This document shows positions 1 through 7,663 of a stretch of 64,000 nucleotides of DNA, piece after piece. The notes under the pieces were generated by a model. It ran no database searches. It saw nothing but the letters and a program-made list of their open reading frames with translations, and had not been told where the DNA came from. The DNA is taken from contig NZ_WBWA01000007.1 in NCBI RefSeq assembly GCF_008932295.1, positions 144,517 through 208,516 of the forward strand, in the 5' to 3' direction. This DNA is from Brucella tritici (GTDB taxonomy: Bacteria > Pseudomonadota > Alphaproteobacteria > Rhizobiales > Rhizobiaceae). The translations under genes were made by a program, and so were the position numbers. Numbering within the stretch: the first letter of the stretch is position 1; every line of letters starts with the position of its first letter.

Positions 1-2
1 GC

Positions 3-674
3 GGGCGCGTTCTCGAATCTGAACTCGTCGGCGATCTCCTGCGCGGCGTGGAAGAACGCGGACTGATTGAAACAAGCCGCTATATCGTTTCGGGCTATCT
101 CGGCTCTCAGGCAAACGGGGATGTTGTCGCCGCGTTCGTCGAACGCGCGCGCATGATCAATCCGGACATCAAATACATTTGCGATCCGGTGATGGGCGAT
201 ATGAATCTGGGCATTTTCGTCGCCGATCAGGTGGTGGAATGCATCATCGACAGGCTCGTTCCGCTGGCCGATCTTTTGACCCCCAACCAGTTCGAGCTGG
301 GCCTTATTACGCGTACCGAAGTGATGTCCTGGCCTGCGCTTGAGACGGCAGCCGCTCAGGTGCAGGCGCTTCGCGGTGCAAGGCTGGTCGTGACAGGTTG
401 CAATCTGGCGGACACGCCAGACGGCTTGCTCGAAAATATTGTCTTCGACCACGAAACCTGCACGCGGCTGACCTCACCGCGACTGCCGATCGTTCCGGTC
501 GGGACCGGTGATCTTTTCACAGGCCTTCTGACCGCTAAACTTACGCAAGGAAACACGCTGGTCGAGGCAGCGCGCGGTGCTGCTGCGACCGTGTCTGAAG
601 TCCTCCGGCTCACCATGGAGGCTGGCGAACATGACATGCAGCTTGCCAGTGTCATCGATGTCCTCGGCTCCTAG
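3..674 (+). CDS. pdxY: Pyridoxal kinase PdxY, 5' end cut by the window edge
   Basis: Phosphorylates pyridoxal to pyridoxal 5'-phosphate in the vitamin B6 salvage route, in the cytoplasm. The frame is open from base 3, so the gene starts outside the window; a GTG at 48 is internal. About 223 residues are visible of a family length near 290. Visible marks are YICDPVMGD, the LTPNQFELG segment typical of the PdxY/PdxK ribokinase-like fold, and GTGDLFTGLL near the C-terminus, which holds the catalytic Asp of the GTGD anion hole. The stop at 672-674 is followed at once by an intergenic palindromic repeat. The gene is on the opposite strand to the next gene, so it ends a transcription unit. Assignment to PdxY rather than PdxK rests on overall resemblance. 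Confidence 0.9.
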   Translation, partial: GRVLESELVGDLLRGVEERGLIETSRYIVSGYLGSQANGDVVAAFVERARMINPDIKYICDPVMGDMNLGIFVADQVVECIIDRLVPLADLLTPNQFELGLITRTEVMSWPALETAAAQVQALRGARLVVTGCNLADTPDGLLENIVFDHETCTRLTSPRLPIVPVGTGDLFTGLLTAKLTQGNTLVEAARGAAATVSEVLRLTMEAGEHDMQLASVIDVLGS

Positions 675-775
675 AACATTTCCTGTTTTGATTGAACCAT
701 TGGAAATGCTCTATCCGTTTGTTTTTACGCATGTCTTTATCCCGAAACCGGTTCCCATTTTCGGGATACATGCTC
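674..775. repeat. Intergenic palindromic repeat, copy A
   Basis: The stretch from 702 to 775 matches, with few changes, a stretch at 23680-23752, and its right half matches 44801-44857. It holds a hairpin formed by CCCGAAACCGG and the following inverted copy. The left part forms an imperfect stem (GAACATTTCC with GGAAATGCTC). This is the style of dispersed, non-coding palindromes common in Rhizobiales genomes. It lies directly after the pdxY stop. Confidence 0.75.
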
Positions 776-844
776 TGGTGGTCTGATTCCGACATTTGCA
801 TCCCTCGGATATGAGTGCCGAGCAGACGTCGAATTCAATCCACC

Positions 845-884
845 AGAGCGGTTCCAGTTAAAACGGAGCCGTCAGAACCGCTCT
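845..884. terminator. Inverted repeat at the 3' end of the GntR-type gene
   Basis: AGAGCGGTTC (845-854) is a perfect inverted match to GAACCGCTCT (875-884) with a 20-base loop. The right arm lies inside the last codons of the short GntR gene on the minus strand. It may act as a terminator between two convergent genes or be part of a repeat; no long T-run follows on either strand. Confidence 0.4.
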
Positions 885-1150
885 TCGTCCCTGACAAAAG
901 TGCCTGATCCATGCCGGCGCACGACAATTCCGGCAAAAACCAACATGCCGATTGCCTCTCGCAAGGTGGCGCGAGAAACCTTGAGATCATCGGCCAGATC
1001 AGCCTCGTTTGGCAGGCGCTCGCCTCTGCTCCATCGCCCTTCAAGGATCGCAAGCCGCACGCTTTCCGCAACCTGGATCACGAGCGGTTGCCTGTCCAAT
1101 GGGCGCAGCCATTCTGCTGGCCCATCTTGTACCATCTCGTCTTTTGCCAT
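872..1150 (-). CDS. Short GntR-family protein, DNA-binding domain only
   Basis: About 92 residues that make up only a winged-helix GntR domain: LRPLDRQPLVIQVAESVR, then LPNEADLADDLKVSRATLRE as recognition region, and GSGTFV at the wing. FadR/GntR regulators of the FCD class are usually 220-250 residues; the whole C-terminal ligand-binding domain is missing. The ATG at 1150 lies two bases from the stop of the upstream transporter gene (a TTG at 1156 would overlap it), so the two are probably cotranscribed. The end coincides with an inverted repeat, which suggests a 3' truncation rather than a natural one-domain protein. It could still bind DNA, but dimer formation would be uncertain. Confidence 0.7.
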   Translation of the reverse strand: MAKDEMVQDGPAEWLRPLDRQPLVIQVAESVRLAILEGRWSRGERLPNEADLADDLKVSRATLREAIGMLVFAGIVVRRHGSGTFVRDEERF

Positions 1151-1152
1151 GC

Positions 1153-2130
1153 TCAACCCGTCTGCGTGGCGGTGTCGATTGTGGAAGGCCGCATCGCATA
1201 GCGGCGCGCCAGAACAGCGCCCACCAGAATCTGAATCTGGTTATAGAGCATGATGGGTAACACGATCATGCCGAAGCCTGGCAGACCAGCGAACAGGACC
1301 TGCGCAAGTGGAAGCCCGGATGCCAGGCTCTTCTTGGACCCACAGAACACAGCCGCGATCTCATCTTCACGGGTAAAGCCCAGCCAGCGCGAACCAAGCA
1401 TCGTAAAGCCAATCACGCCTGCCAGAAGGACAACGCAAAGCACAATTGCCATAATGAGCCCGGACGGCGGCAAGACCTGCCAGAGCCCGGCGGTGACCGA
1501 TTGAGAGAAAGCCGAATATATGATCAGCACAATCACGGACTGATCGTAATTCTCCAGCCAATGCTTGCGCGTCGAAAGGAATGGGCCAAGCCAACGATGG
1601 CAGGCTTGTCCAAGACCGAACGGCAGCAGCAATTCAATCACCACATCGCGTAAGGCCTGCCCCAAATCGATAGACCCGGATGAACGCATGAAAATCGTCA
1701 TCAGAAGCGGCGTCAGCAACAATCCGAAGACATTCGACCCGGCCGAATTGCAGACCGCAGCAGGCACATTGCCCCTGGCCATGGCAGTATAGGCAATAGA
1801 GCTAGAAATTGCCGAAGGCAGAACACCCAAATAGATGAAGCCAAGGACCAGATCGGACGGCAGGATGCTTTCGGGAACGAGCCGCAAAGGCTGCACGATC
1901 AACGGGAAAACGATGAATGTCGTCGCAAAAATAAACCCATGCAATTGCCATTGCTTCAAACCCGAAATGATCGCCTTGTGAGACAGAGCCGCTCCGTGGC
2001 CGAAAAACAGCAGGGCAACGCCGATGGTTCCCAGCGTACTGACAACGTCTGCTGCATTGCCAGTCGCCGGAAAGAGAGTTGCCAGAACAACCGCGGCAAT
2101 CATCAAAATCAAAAAAGGGTCAAGACGCAT
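1153..2130 (-). CDS. SBF-like (YfeH-type) bile acid:sodium symporter family transporter
   Basis: 325 residues, very hydrophobic, with about nine or ten membrane segments. It has the features of the SBF-like family (PF13593, YfeH type): an early LLFFGHGAALSHKAI segment, a polar FCGSKKSLASGLPLA segment in the C-terminal half, and a closing LPIMLYNQIQ segment. Members are secondary carriers of the bile acid/arsenite/riboflavin transporter superfamily; the substrate is unknown. The gene begins with ATG at 2130 and leads a two-gene unit with the truncated GntR protein. It faces away from the GntR regulator at 2224, so the roughly 90-base gap holds two divergent promoters. Confidence 0.8.
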   Translation of the reverse strand: MRLDPFLILMIAAVVLATLFPATGNAADVVSTLGTIGVALLFFGHGAALSHKAIISGLKQWQLHGFIFATTFIVFPLIVQPLRLVPESILPSDLVLGFIYLGVLPSAISSSIAYTAMARGNVPAAVCNSAGSNVFGLLLTPLLMTIFMRSSGSIDLGQALRDVVIELLLPFGLGQACHRWLGPFLSTRKHWLENYDQSVIVLIIYSAFSQSVTAGLWQVLPPSGLIMAIVLCVVLLAGVIGFTMLGSRWLGFTREDEIAAVFCGSKKSLASGLPLAQVLFAGLPGFGMIVLPIMLYNQIQILVGAVLARRYAMRPSTIDTATQTG

Positions 2131-2223
2131 CTATTCATCCACCATTGGTTCGTCGGCCATTCGTCAACTTGACCGACCGTTGCATGGGGGATAGGTCTCA
2201 GCGCGATTGGTCTACAAATTGGT

Positions 2224-2928
2224 ATGGAGCGCCGCCGAATGACAAATCGCATGCCGACCGCCGAAGCGATGCAGCACATGCGGAAGCTGCTCGCGGAAAA
2301 GAACTTCGGCCCGCAGGATAAGATCCCGCCCGAGCGGGCTTTGTCGACGACACTCGGCTGCAGCCGCGAAACGACGCGCAAGGTGCTACGGCAGCTTGAG
2401 ATCGAAGGCCTGGTGTGGCGTCATCAGGGCAAGGGCACCTTCATGGGCCCGCCCGCCTCGAACATCGAACGGCCCCTGGACCGGATCATCGAATCCGCAT
2501 CCGCTCAGGATCTTATGGATGCAAGGCTGGTCTATGAGCCCGCCCTTGCCGCAGCGGCGGCCCAATATGCCACGCAAGATGACCTCACCTCCTTGCGCAA
2601 GCTTGCGCTGGCGACGGGTACGGCTCGTGACTGGCAGGAATATGAACGTTTGGACGATGCCTTCCACAAGGCGGTTGCGCGCGCGAGCGGAAATGCGCTG
2701 CTAGCCGCGATCTTCACTTCGCTCGCCTCGGTCCGGGGACGTTCGACATGGCAGCGCAGACATGATGCGATCTTTCGGGAGGCCCGTAAACGCGAATATG
2801 CGACCGAGCAAAGCGCGATGCATCTGGCAATCGTCGATGCAATCGAGGCACGGCAAAGCGACCGTGCTCACCACGCCATGCATGCTCACCTGGAAGCCAT
2901 CCGCACGCTGGCCCTAACATCCCGCTGA
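2224..2928 (+). CDS. GntR-family regulator of the FCD (FadR) class
   Basis: 234 residues. The N-terminal third is a winged helix with IPPERALSTTLGCSRETTRK and HQGKGTFM. The C-terminal two thirds are an all-helical FCD ligand-binding domain (LMDARLVYEPALAAAAAQ, then DDAFHKAVARASGN and HLAIVDAIEARQ-like helices). FCD regulators usually sense a small organic acid and repress the neighbouring catabolic or transport genes; here the divergent transporter at 1153-2130 and the aldehyde dehydrogenase at 2993-4429 are the candidates. An ATG at 2239 is an alternative start. The effector cannot be read from sequence. Confidence 0.85.
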   Translation: MERRRMTNRMPTAEAMQHMRKLLAEKNFGPQDKIPPERALSTTLGCSRETTRKVLRQLEIEGLVWRHQGKGTFMGPPASNIERPLDRIIESASAQDLMDARLVYEPALAAAAAQYATQDDLTSLRKLALATGTARDWQEYERLDDAFHKAVARASGNALLAAIFTSLASVRGRSTWQRRHDAIFREARKREYATEQSAMHLAIVDAIEARQSDRAHHAMHAHLEAIRTLALTSR

Positions 2929-2992
2929 CGCGGATCAACCCGCCGCCCGTGATTGACGGCGACGGGTCTAAGAAGCGTTAAAATGAAGTCGC

Positions 2993-4429
2993 CTACAGGC
3001 TGTTCACCAGACGGTGCGAGACGTTTTTCACAACCGTATAATGATGCAGTCCTTCGGCTCCGCCTTCGCGGCCAAGTCCGCTATCCTTGACGCCGCCGAA
3101 CGGGGTTTCGGCAACGGAAGCTTCGAGCGTATTGATCGAGACGTTTCCAGCCTCCAGCCCCGTCATCAGACGATCCACATTTTCCGCTGAGTTTGCGAAA
3201 CCATATGCCGCCAGACCGAACGGAAGCGAATTCGCCTTTTCAATGGCCGCATCGAGAGATGCAACGGGATTGATGAGCGCCAGCGGACCGAATGGCTCCT
3301 CCGACATCGCGCGGGCATCGTCCGGCAATTCAGCCAAGGCCGTTGGCGGGAAGAAATAGCCATTGTTCTTCAGGCGACGACCACCGAAAAGCAGTTTCGC
3401 ACCTTTCGCCTCTGCATCGCTCACCAGTTCTTCCAGCGCCATGACGCGGCGATCATTGGCAACGGGGCCCATCTGGACGCCCTCATCCATGCCGTTGCCT
3501 ACACGGATCGATTGCGCCGTTTCGATGAAGGCCGCAGTAAAACGTTCATAATGGCTTTCATGAACGAAGAAGCGTGTCGGCGAGGTGCAGACCTGACCCG
3601 AATTACGGTATTTGCGACGCGCCGAGGCGATACCCGCGACGACCGGATCTGCATCCTCGCAAACGATGACGGGGGCGTGGCCGCCAAGTTCCATCAGAGC
3701 CGGTTTCATATGGCGCGCAGCAATCTCGGTCAGATGTTTACCGACGGCAGTCGATCCGGTGAATGCAATCGCCCGGATTTCAGGGCGCGGGATGAGGAAC
3801 TGCGAAATATCGGCAGGAACGCCGAAGACCAGATTCAGCACACCGGCTGGCAGTCCTGCATCCTCGAATGCGCGTGCAATATGCGTTACCGCCGTCGGTG
3901 TTTCCTCGGAAGCTTTCAGGATAATGGAGCAACCGGCAGCCAAGGCGCCTGCAATCTTGCGTGCTGGCTGGCTCATCGGGAAATTCCACGGTGCAAATGC
4001 TGCGACCGGACCAATAGGCTCGTGCACGACGATGTAGCGAATGCCGGGCGCGCTCGGAATGACGCGGCCATAGAAACGAATGCACTCGCCAGCATCCCAT
4101 TCGAAGAATTCACAGCCGCGAATGACCTCAAGCCGGGCTTCGCTGATCGGCTTCCCATTTTCCAGCGTGATCGCGCGTGCGATCTCTTCCTGCCGCTCGC
4201 GCATGAGCGCCGATGCTTTCATGATGATCGCGGCACGGTCCGCAGGCGCAGTGTTGCGCCAGACCTGATAGCCGTCCCACGCAGCCTGAAGGGCTGCCTC
4301 CAGATCCTCGCGCTCCGCAACCGCAACCTGCCCGATTTCGGTCTCGTCGGCTGGATTGATAATGGGAAGCGTATTGGCAGTCTTGCGCCATTCACCGCCT
4401 ATGAAAAGCTGCACGTCGGATTTTTGCAT
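2993..4429 (-). CDS. NAD(P)-dependent aldehyde dehydrogenase, semialdehyde type
   Basis: 478 residues from the ATG at 4429; a longer frame upstream lacks family-like sequence. It oxidises an aldehyde to a carboxylate. Marks of the family: the APWNFPMSQPARK segment, FTGSTAVGK (cofactor site), MELGGHAP with the general-base Glu, NSGQVCTSP with the catalytic Cys, EEPFGPLA, and PFGGVKDSGLGREGG. The closest resemblance is to succinate-semialdehyde dehydrogenases (GabD type), which also include 2-aminomuconate semialdehyde dehydrogenases by fold. It lies downstream, on the same strand, of the hydrolase-dioxygenase-monooxygenase set, separated by about 280 bases, so it may have its own promoter. Oxidation of a semialdehyde from that pathway is inferred. 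Confidence 0.85.
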   Translation of the reverse strand: MQKSDVQLFIGGEWRKTANTLPIINPADETEIGQVAVAEREDLEAALQAAWDGYQVWRNTAPADRAAIIMKASALMRERQEEIARAITLENGKPISEARLEVIRGCEFFEWDAGECIRFYGRVIPSAPGIRYIVVHEPIGPVAAFAPWNFPMSQPARKIAGALAAGCSIILKASEETPTAVTHIARAFEDAGLPAGVLNLVFGVPADISQFLIPRPEIRAIAFTGSTAVGKHLTEIAARHMKPALMELGGHAPVIVCEDADPVVAGIASARRKYRNSGQVCTSPTRFFVHESHYERFTAAFIETAQSIRVGNGMDEGVQMGPVANDRRVMALEELVSDAEAKGAKLLFGGRRLKNNGYFFPPTALAELPDDARAMSEEPFGPLALINPVASLDAAIEKANSLPFGLAAYGFANSAENVDRLMTGLEAGNVSINTLEASVAETPFGGVKDSGLGREGGAEGLHHYTVVKNVSHRLVNSL

Positions 4430-4708
4430 CAGAAAGCCTCTGCAATCTAAAAATTCGGGCCACGCCCTGATCATCGTTACAGTCAGAATGGAATGTTTTA
4501 ATTCATGCGACAATTCATCTTAAAACCATATATCCATGAGGATAATCGTATAAGTTAACACAAAAGCTGGCAAATTTTGCCCGCACGAAACCACCAGCCG
4601 CCCATCGCTACACGGCCGTGCAATTTCTTTTCGAAAGCCGATCAGAGCACCGGAACGCAGACAAAACGCTCTTTGCAGCCCGGCATCACGAAGAATGCAA
4701 CTGTAGTG
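4430..4708. promoter_or_regulatory. Non-coding spacer upstream of the aldehyde dehydrogenase gene
   Basis: 279 bases without a supported gene. The part near 4500-4570 is AT-rich, unlike the flanking genes, and contains the short inverted element ATATCC-ATGA-GGATAA, suggesting a promoter or operator for the aldehyde dehydrogenase on the minus strand. No clear -35/-10 pair was fixed. Confidence 0.4.
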
Positions 4709-5593
4709 CTAACCGATGTTGCGAATACCGGTTAGCAGAGCCTGCGACATCTCGGTTTCGGGCGAGCACCAATCCATCAGAATATTGTAATGGTTCCGGT
4801 TAGCGACCTTGATGGTCTTCGCCTCTCCGCCTGCTGCAGCCCAGCTTTCGGCATAGGCGAGCGACTGACGCTCGAAGCCGTCTGCCTCATGCTCTGCCCA
4901 TGCCACCGTAATCGGACAGCCCCGCACGGGAGTGTGACGGATCGGGCTGAGTTCATCGACATCGGCGGCACCGAGGTTCAGCCACTCCTGCGGGAAAGTC
5001 GCCGCCAGTGGCGCAAGCTCGAAAAGCCCGCTGACCGGCATGGCAAACTTCACAACATCCGACGGCAAGCCGAAATCGTGCTGCCAGCCTTCCGCAACAA
5101 GCGCTCCGGCAAGATGGCCGCCCGCCGAACTTCCCCCAACCGAAATCCGGTCGGGATCGAGACCATATTCCCGCCCATGATGCCAGACGAAGGCAAGTGC
5201 CGCGCGCACCTCCCGCGTAATTTCCGCAAGGGAGACTTCCGGCGCCAGACGATAATCGACAGTGACAGTGGCAATGCCTTCGGCCGCGAGCATTCCCGCC
5301 ATCATGGCAGAATCTTCCTTGGACAGAGCGCGCCAGTAACCGCCGTGAACAAACACGAAAACCGGGCACGGCCCACTCTGGGAAGACGGGCCGAAAATAT
5401 CGATCCGCTGTCCGCTTTCTTCGTCATAGACCACGTCGAAATACCGGCCCCAATCAGCCCGGGGCGCAATGCTTGCCTCACGATAGCGCACCATTTCGGC
5501 GGCGAAGGCTTCCGGCGAAACGGTGGCCTTGGCATTGTAATCGCGATCAAGGCGGGCAGGCTCGAAACCTGCTTCTTCAGTGAGCTTTATCAT
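4709..5593 (-). CDS. Alpha/beta hydrolase resembling kynurenine formamidase (AFMID) and N-acylanthranilate hydrolases
   Basis: 294 residues. The oxyanion-hole segment VFVHGGYWRALSKEDSAMM is characteristic of the arylformamidase branch of the hormone-sensitive-lipase-like hydrolases. The nucleophile elbow is GGSSAGGHLA, an Asp follows in AWAEHEADGF, and the likely catalytic His is in NRNHYNILM. These enzymes cleave N-formyl or N-acyl bonds on aromatic amines, such as N-formylkynurenine. The ATG overlaps the stop of the dioxygenase gene by four bases, so the two are translationally coupled. In that setting hydrolysis of the N-acyl- or N-formyl-anthranilate made by the dioxygenase is the most economical reading, as in the AqdA step of quinolone breakdown; this is inference. 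Confidence 0.8.
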   Translation of the reverse strand: MIKLTEEAGFEPARLDRDYNAKATVSPEAFAAEMVRYREASIAPRADWGRYFDVVYDEESGQRIDIFGPSSQSGPCPVFVFVHGGYWRALSKEDSAMMAGMLAAEGIATVTVDYRLAPEVSLAEITREVRAALAFVWHHGREYGLDPDRISVGGSSAGGHLAGALVAEGWQHDFGLPSDVVKFAMPVSGLFELAPLAATFPQEWLNLGAADVDELSPIRHTPVRGCPITVAWAEHEADGFERQSLAYAESWAAAGGEAKTIKVANRNHYNILMDWCSPETEMSQALLTGIRNIG

Positions 5594-6378
5594 GCGTTGA
5601 ACACGCTGATGACGTTGGCCACATTCGCAGGCTGTTCAAGCGTCGGGAAATGGGTCGTGCCGGGGAGCTTCCGAGGCTGGAACCACGGATTGCGCGCCGC
5701 GAAATCCACCTGTGCCTGCGTATATTCCGGCTCGAACGGCTGCGAATAGATATGGGTGACCGGACGGTTTTCGACCATGGCTGCCATGCGCTGCATGGGG
5801 CTGCCCCATTTGCGATAGGCTTTGCCGATTTCGCGCCCCGAGCGGGCCCACATTTCATAGGAATAGCCCGCCATCTCGTTGTTCACGTGATTGACGATAT
5901 CGGCATTCTTCGTGTCGCCGATCCAGTAGTCGAAGAAACCAGAACGACCATTCTCCCAGACCTGCCGGTCCTGAATACCGTCGATCAGTTCGAAGAAGGT
6001 TTCATTCGGCTGGTTCATGATCCAGTCGATAACAACCGATTTCGGCACGCGGCCTGATCCCAGGCGGTCGGTGACTTCGATATTGGCCCAGCCGCCATGG
6101 GAAGTCGAAACGGGAAGAAAGGTCTCAAGCTCCAGCGCATCAACGAAAGCGACAAGATCGTCGGCCTGCTCGTTGATGTCGAAATCGCCGTCATGTTCGC
6201 GATGGTCGCCGTGACCGCGCCAGTCGAAGCGGATGACGCGATGATCTTTCGCCAGTTCCGGCACGAGTGTCTTGAACAGGCGGTGATCCTGGCACCATCC
6301 AGATAGCAGCACAATGGCCGGGCCGCTTCCGGTTTCATCCCAGGAAAATACATTGTTGCCAATTTTCATCGAGTTCAT
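5590..6378 (-). CDS. Cofactor-independent 2,4-dioxygenase of the HOD/QDO type (alpha/beta-hydrolase fold)
   Basis: 262 residues. HOD, QDO and AqdC cleave 3-hydroxy-4(1H)-quinolones with O2, without metal or cofactor, releasing CO and an N-acylanthranilate. From recalled family sequence the resemblance runs the whole length: LLSGWCQDHRLFKTL, DWRGHG, LETFLPVSTSHGGW, VVIDW, SGFFDYWIG, RSGREIGKAYRKWGSPMQ, QPFEPEY and TTHFPTLEQP. The Ser elbow, the Asp of VVIDW and the His of TTHFP are in place. Two residues near the HOD pocket differ: Q in WCQDH and T before the Ser-His pair, where HOD has His. The ATG at 6378 is preceded by GGAG at a good distance; longer starts are weaker. It lies between the monooxygenase (23-base gap) and the hydrolase (4-base overlap). 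A general esterase remains possible. Confidence 0.82.
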   Translation of the reverse strand: MNSMKIGNNVFSWDETGSGPAIVLLSGWCQDHRLFKTLVPELAKDHRVIRFDWRGHGDHREHDGDFDINEQADDLVAFVDALELETFLPVSTSHGGWANIEVTDRLGSGRVPKSVVIDWIMNQPNETFFELIDGIQDRQVWENGRSGFFDYWIGDTKNADIVNHVNNEMAGYSYEMWARSGREIGKAYRKWGSPMQRMAAMVENRPVTHIYSQPFEPEYTQAQVDFAARNPWFQPRKLPGTTHFPTLEQPANVANVISVFNA

Positions 6379-6401
6379 GGAAATCTCCATCATCCGGCGT
6401 T

Positions 6402-7535
6402 TCAGGCTGCGCCTGTTGGAATATGCAAAGCGGTCTTCATGCGTTCCGCACCAAGCGGAGCGCATTTTCCGGTAATTTTCAGCACTTGCGAGCGCACATC
6501 GTCGGGCCAGTAATTCATGTCGCCCAGTCGCTCCGCAGTATCCTGCGTGTGTTCGGTCAGCGGGCGTTCACGCGCCTCCCAGGCTGCCAGCGCTTCGCTC
6601 ACATCCGCATGTTCGTCCAGCGCAACCGCCAGTCCGAGCGCATTCATCAGAGCGCAACCACCGCCTTGTCCGAGATAAGGTGGCATCGCATGGGCACCAT
6701 CGCCGAGGATTGCCACCCGACCCTTGCTCCATGATTTCAGCTTCAGGACTTCGAATGCGTCCCACCGCCCCGCATCACCGAAACGAGCGATCAAAGATGC
6801 AAGATGCGGGAAACTTTCGGTCCAGAGCGCGGTATCGACCGGTGTGCGATAGGCCGCCTCGTCTTCAACCGATGCACAGAGCGCGATATAGAGATCAGTC
6901 TCGCTGGCGGGCGTGTAAAGAATACGGCGCGAGCCGGAGAAATGCTCGATATAGCGCGGCAGATCTTCAACGGGAGCGTCTGCGTTGTCACGCTTTATCA
7001 TCATGCGCACGGCACCGTAGCCAAGCGGCTTTCGGTACATCATGAGATCGAGCGAATCCCTGACCTTGGAATTGATGCCATCCGCCCCGATGACCAGATC
7101 GGCAGCAAGGCGCCTGCCATCGGCCAGCAGCAATTCACCCTCGGGCGTTGCGCCGACAGCTTCCGCGCCGGTGACGACCTCAACGCCGGCGCGACGCGCA
7201 GCATTGAGCAATGCCGTCAGCAATGTTTCACGCAGGATTGTTATGAGGCGCGCTGGTCCGTTGCCGTTGATTGGAATCTCTTCCATCGTTTCATTACGGT
7301 GATCGCGCGTATGGAACTCCGGTCCCTCATGAGCGCCGATCACAGCCTCATCATAGGCGCCGAGGGCCTTGAGTACATGCAGGCCATTGCTCCAGATATA
7401 AATCCCGGCGCCGAAAGTGCGCAGATTGGACGAGCGCTCATGCACCCTTACGCTCCATCCGCGTTGGGCGAGCGCTGTGGCAGAAGCCAGCCCCGCAATA
7501 CCTGCGCCAGCGATCTCCGCGTGACGTTTCGTCAT
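6402..7535 (-). CDS. FAD-dependent aromatic-ring monooxygenase, MHPCO-like
   Basis: 377 residues of the PHBH-type flavin hydroxylases. The FAD site is GAGIAGLASATALAQRG; the ADGINSKVR motif and the second FAD motif ILGDGAHAMPPYLGQGGG are intact. The segment FGAGIYIWSNGLHVLKALGA strongly recalls 2-methyl-3-hydroxypyridine-5-carboxylate oxygenase (MHPCO) of Mesorhizobium, an enzyme of vitamin B6 degradation, more than PqsH. The ATG at 7535 follows GAGGAG closely. It heads a unit with the HOD-like dioxygenase and the formamidase-like hydrolase. Hydroxylation of a quinolone at C3 to feed the dioxygenase is inferred; direct ring opening of a pyridine, as MHPCO does, is the rival. A LysR gene is divergent. 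Confidence 0.85.
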   Translation of the reverse strand: MTKRHAEIAGAGIAGLASATALAQRGWSVRVHERSSNLRTFGAGIYIWSNGLHVLKALGAYDEAVIGAHEGPEFHTRDHRNETMEEIPINGNGPARLITILRETLLTALLNAARRAGVEVVTGAEAVGATPEGELLLADGRRLAADLVIGADGINSKVRDSLDLMMYRKPLGYGAVRMMIKRDNADAPVEDLPRYIEHFSGSRRILYTPASETDLYIALCASVEDEAAYRTPVDTALWTESFPHLASLIARFGDAGRWDAFEVLKLKSWSKGRVAILGDGAHAMPPYLGQGGGCALMNALGLAVALDEHADVSEALAAWEARERPLTEHTQDTAERLGDMNYWPDDVRSQVLKITGKCAPLGAERMKTALHIPTGAA

Positions 7536-7609
7536 TCCAATTCTCCTCAACCCATTTCGGAAAGAGATTTCCAAGTCCTGCCGACAAAGGAAAGTGAATT
7601 CTGACCGCG

Positions 7610-7636
7610 ACAGATATGAGGAAATAGAATATCTGT
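7610..7636. promoter_or_regulatory. Candidate LysR operator between monooxygenase and LysR genes
   Basis: ACAGATAT (7610-7617) is a perfect inverted match to ATATCTGT (7629-7636) with an 11-base spacer, which is the arrangement expected for a LysR-type recognition site. A further half-like element, AGACATAT, lies at about 7641. The site sits in the 128-base gap between two divergent genes, so one site could serve both promoters. Confidence 0.65.
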
Positions 7637-7663
7637 GGGCAGACATATCCTTGAGGAGGCGAT

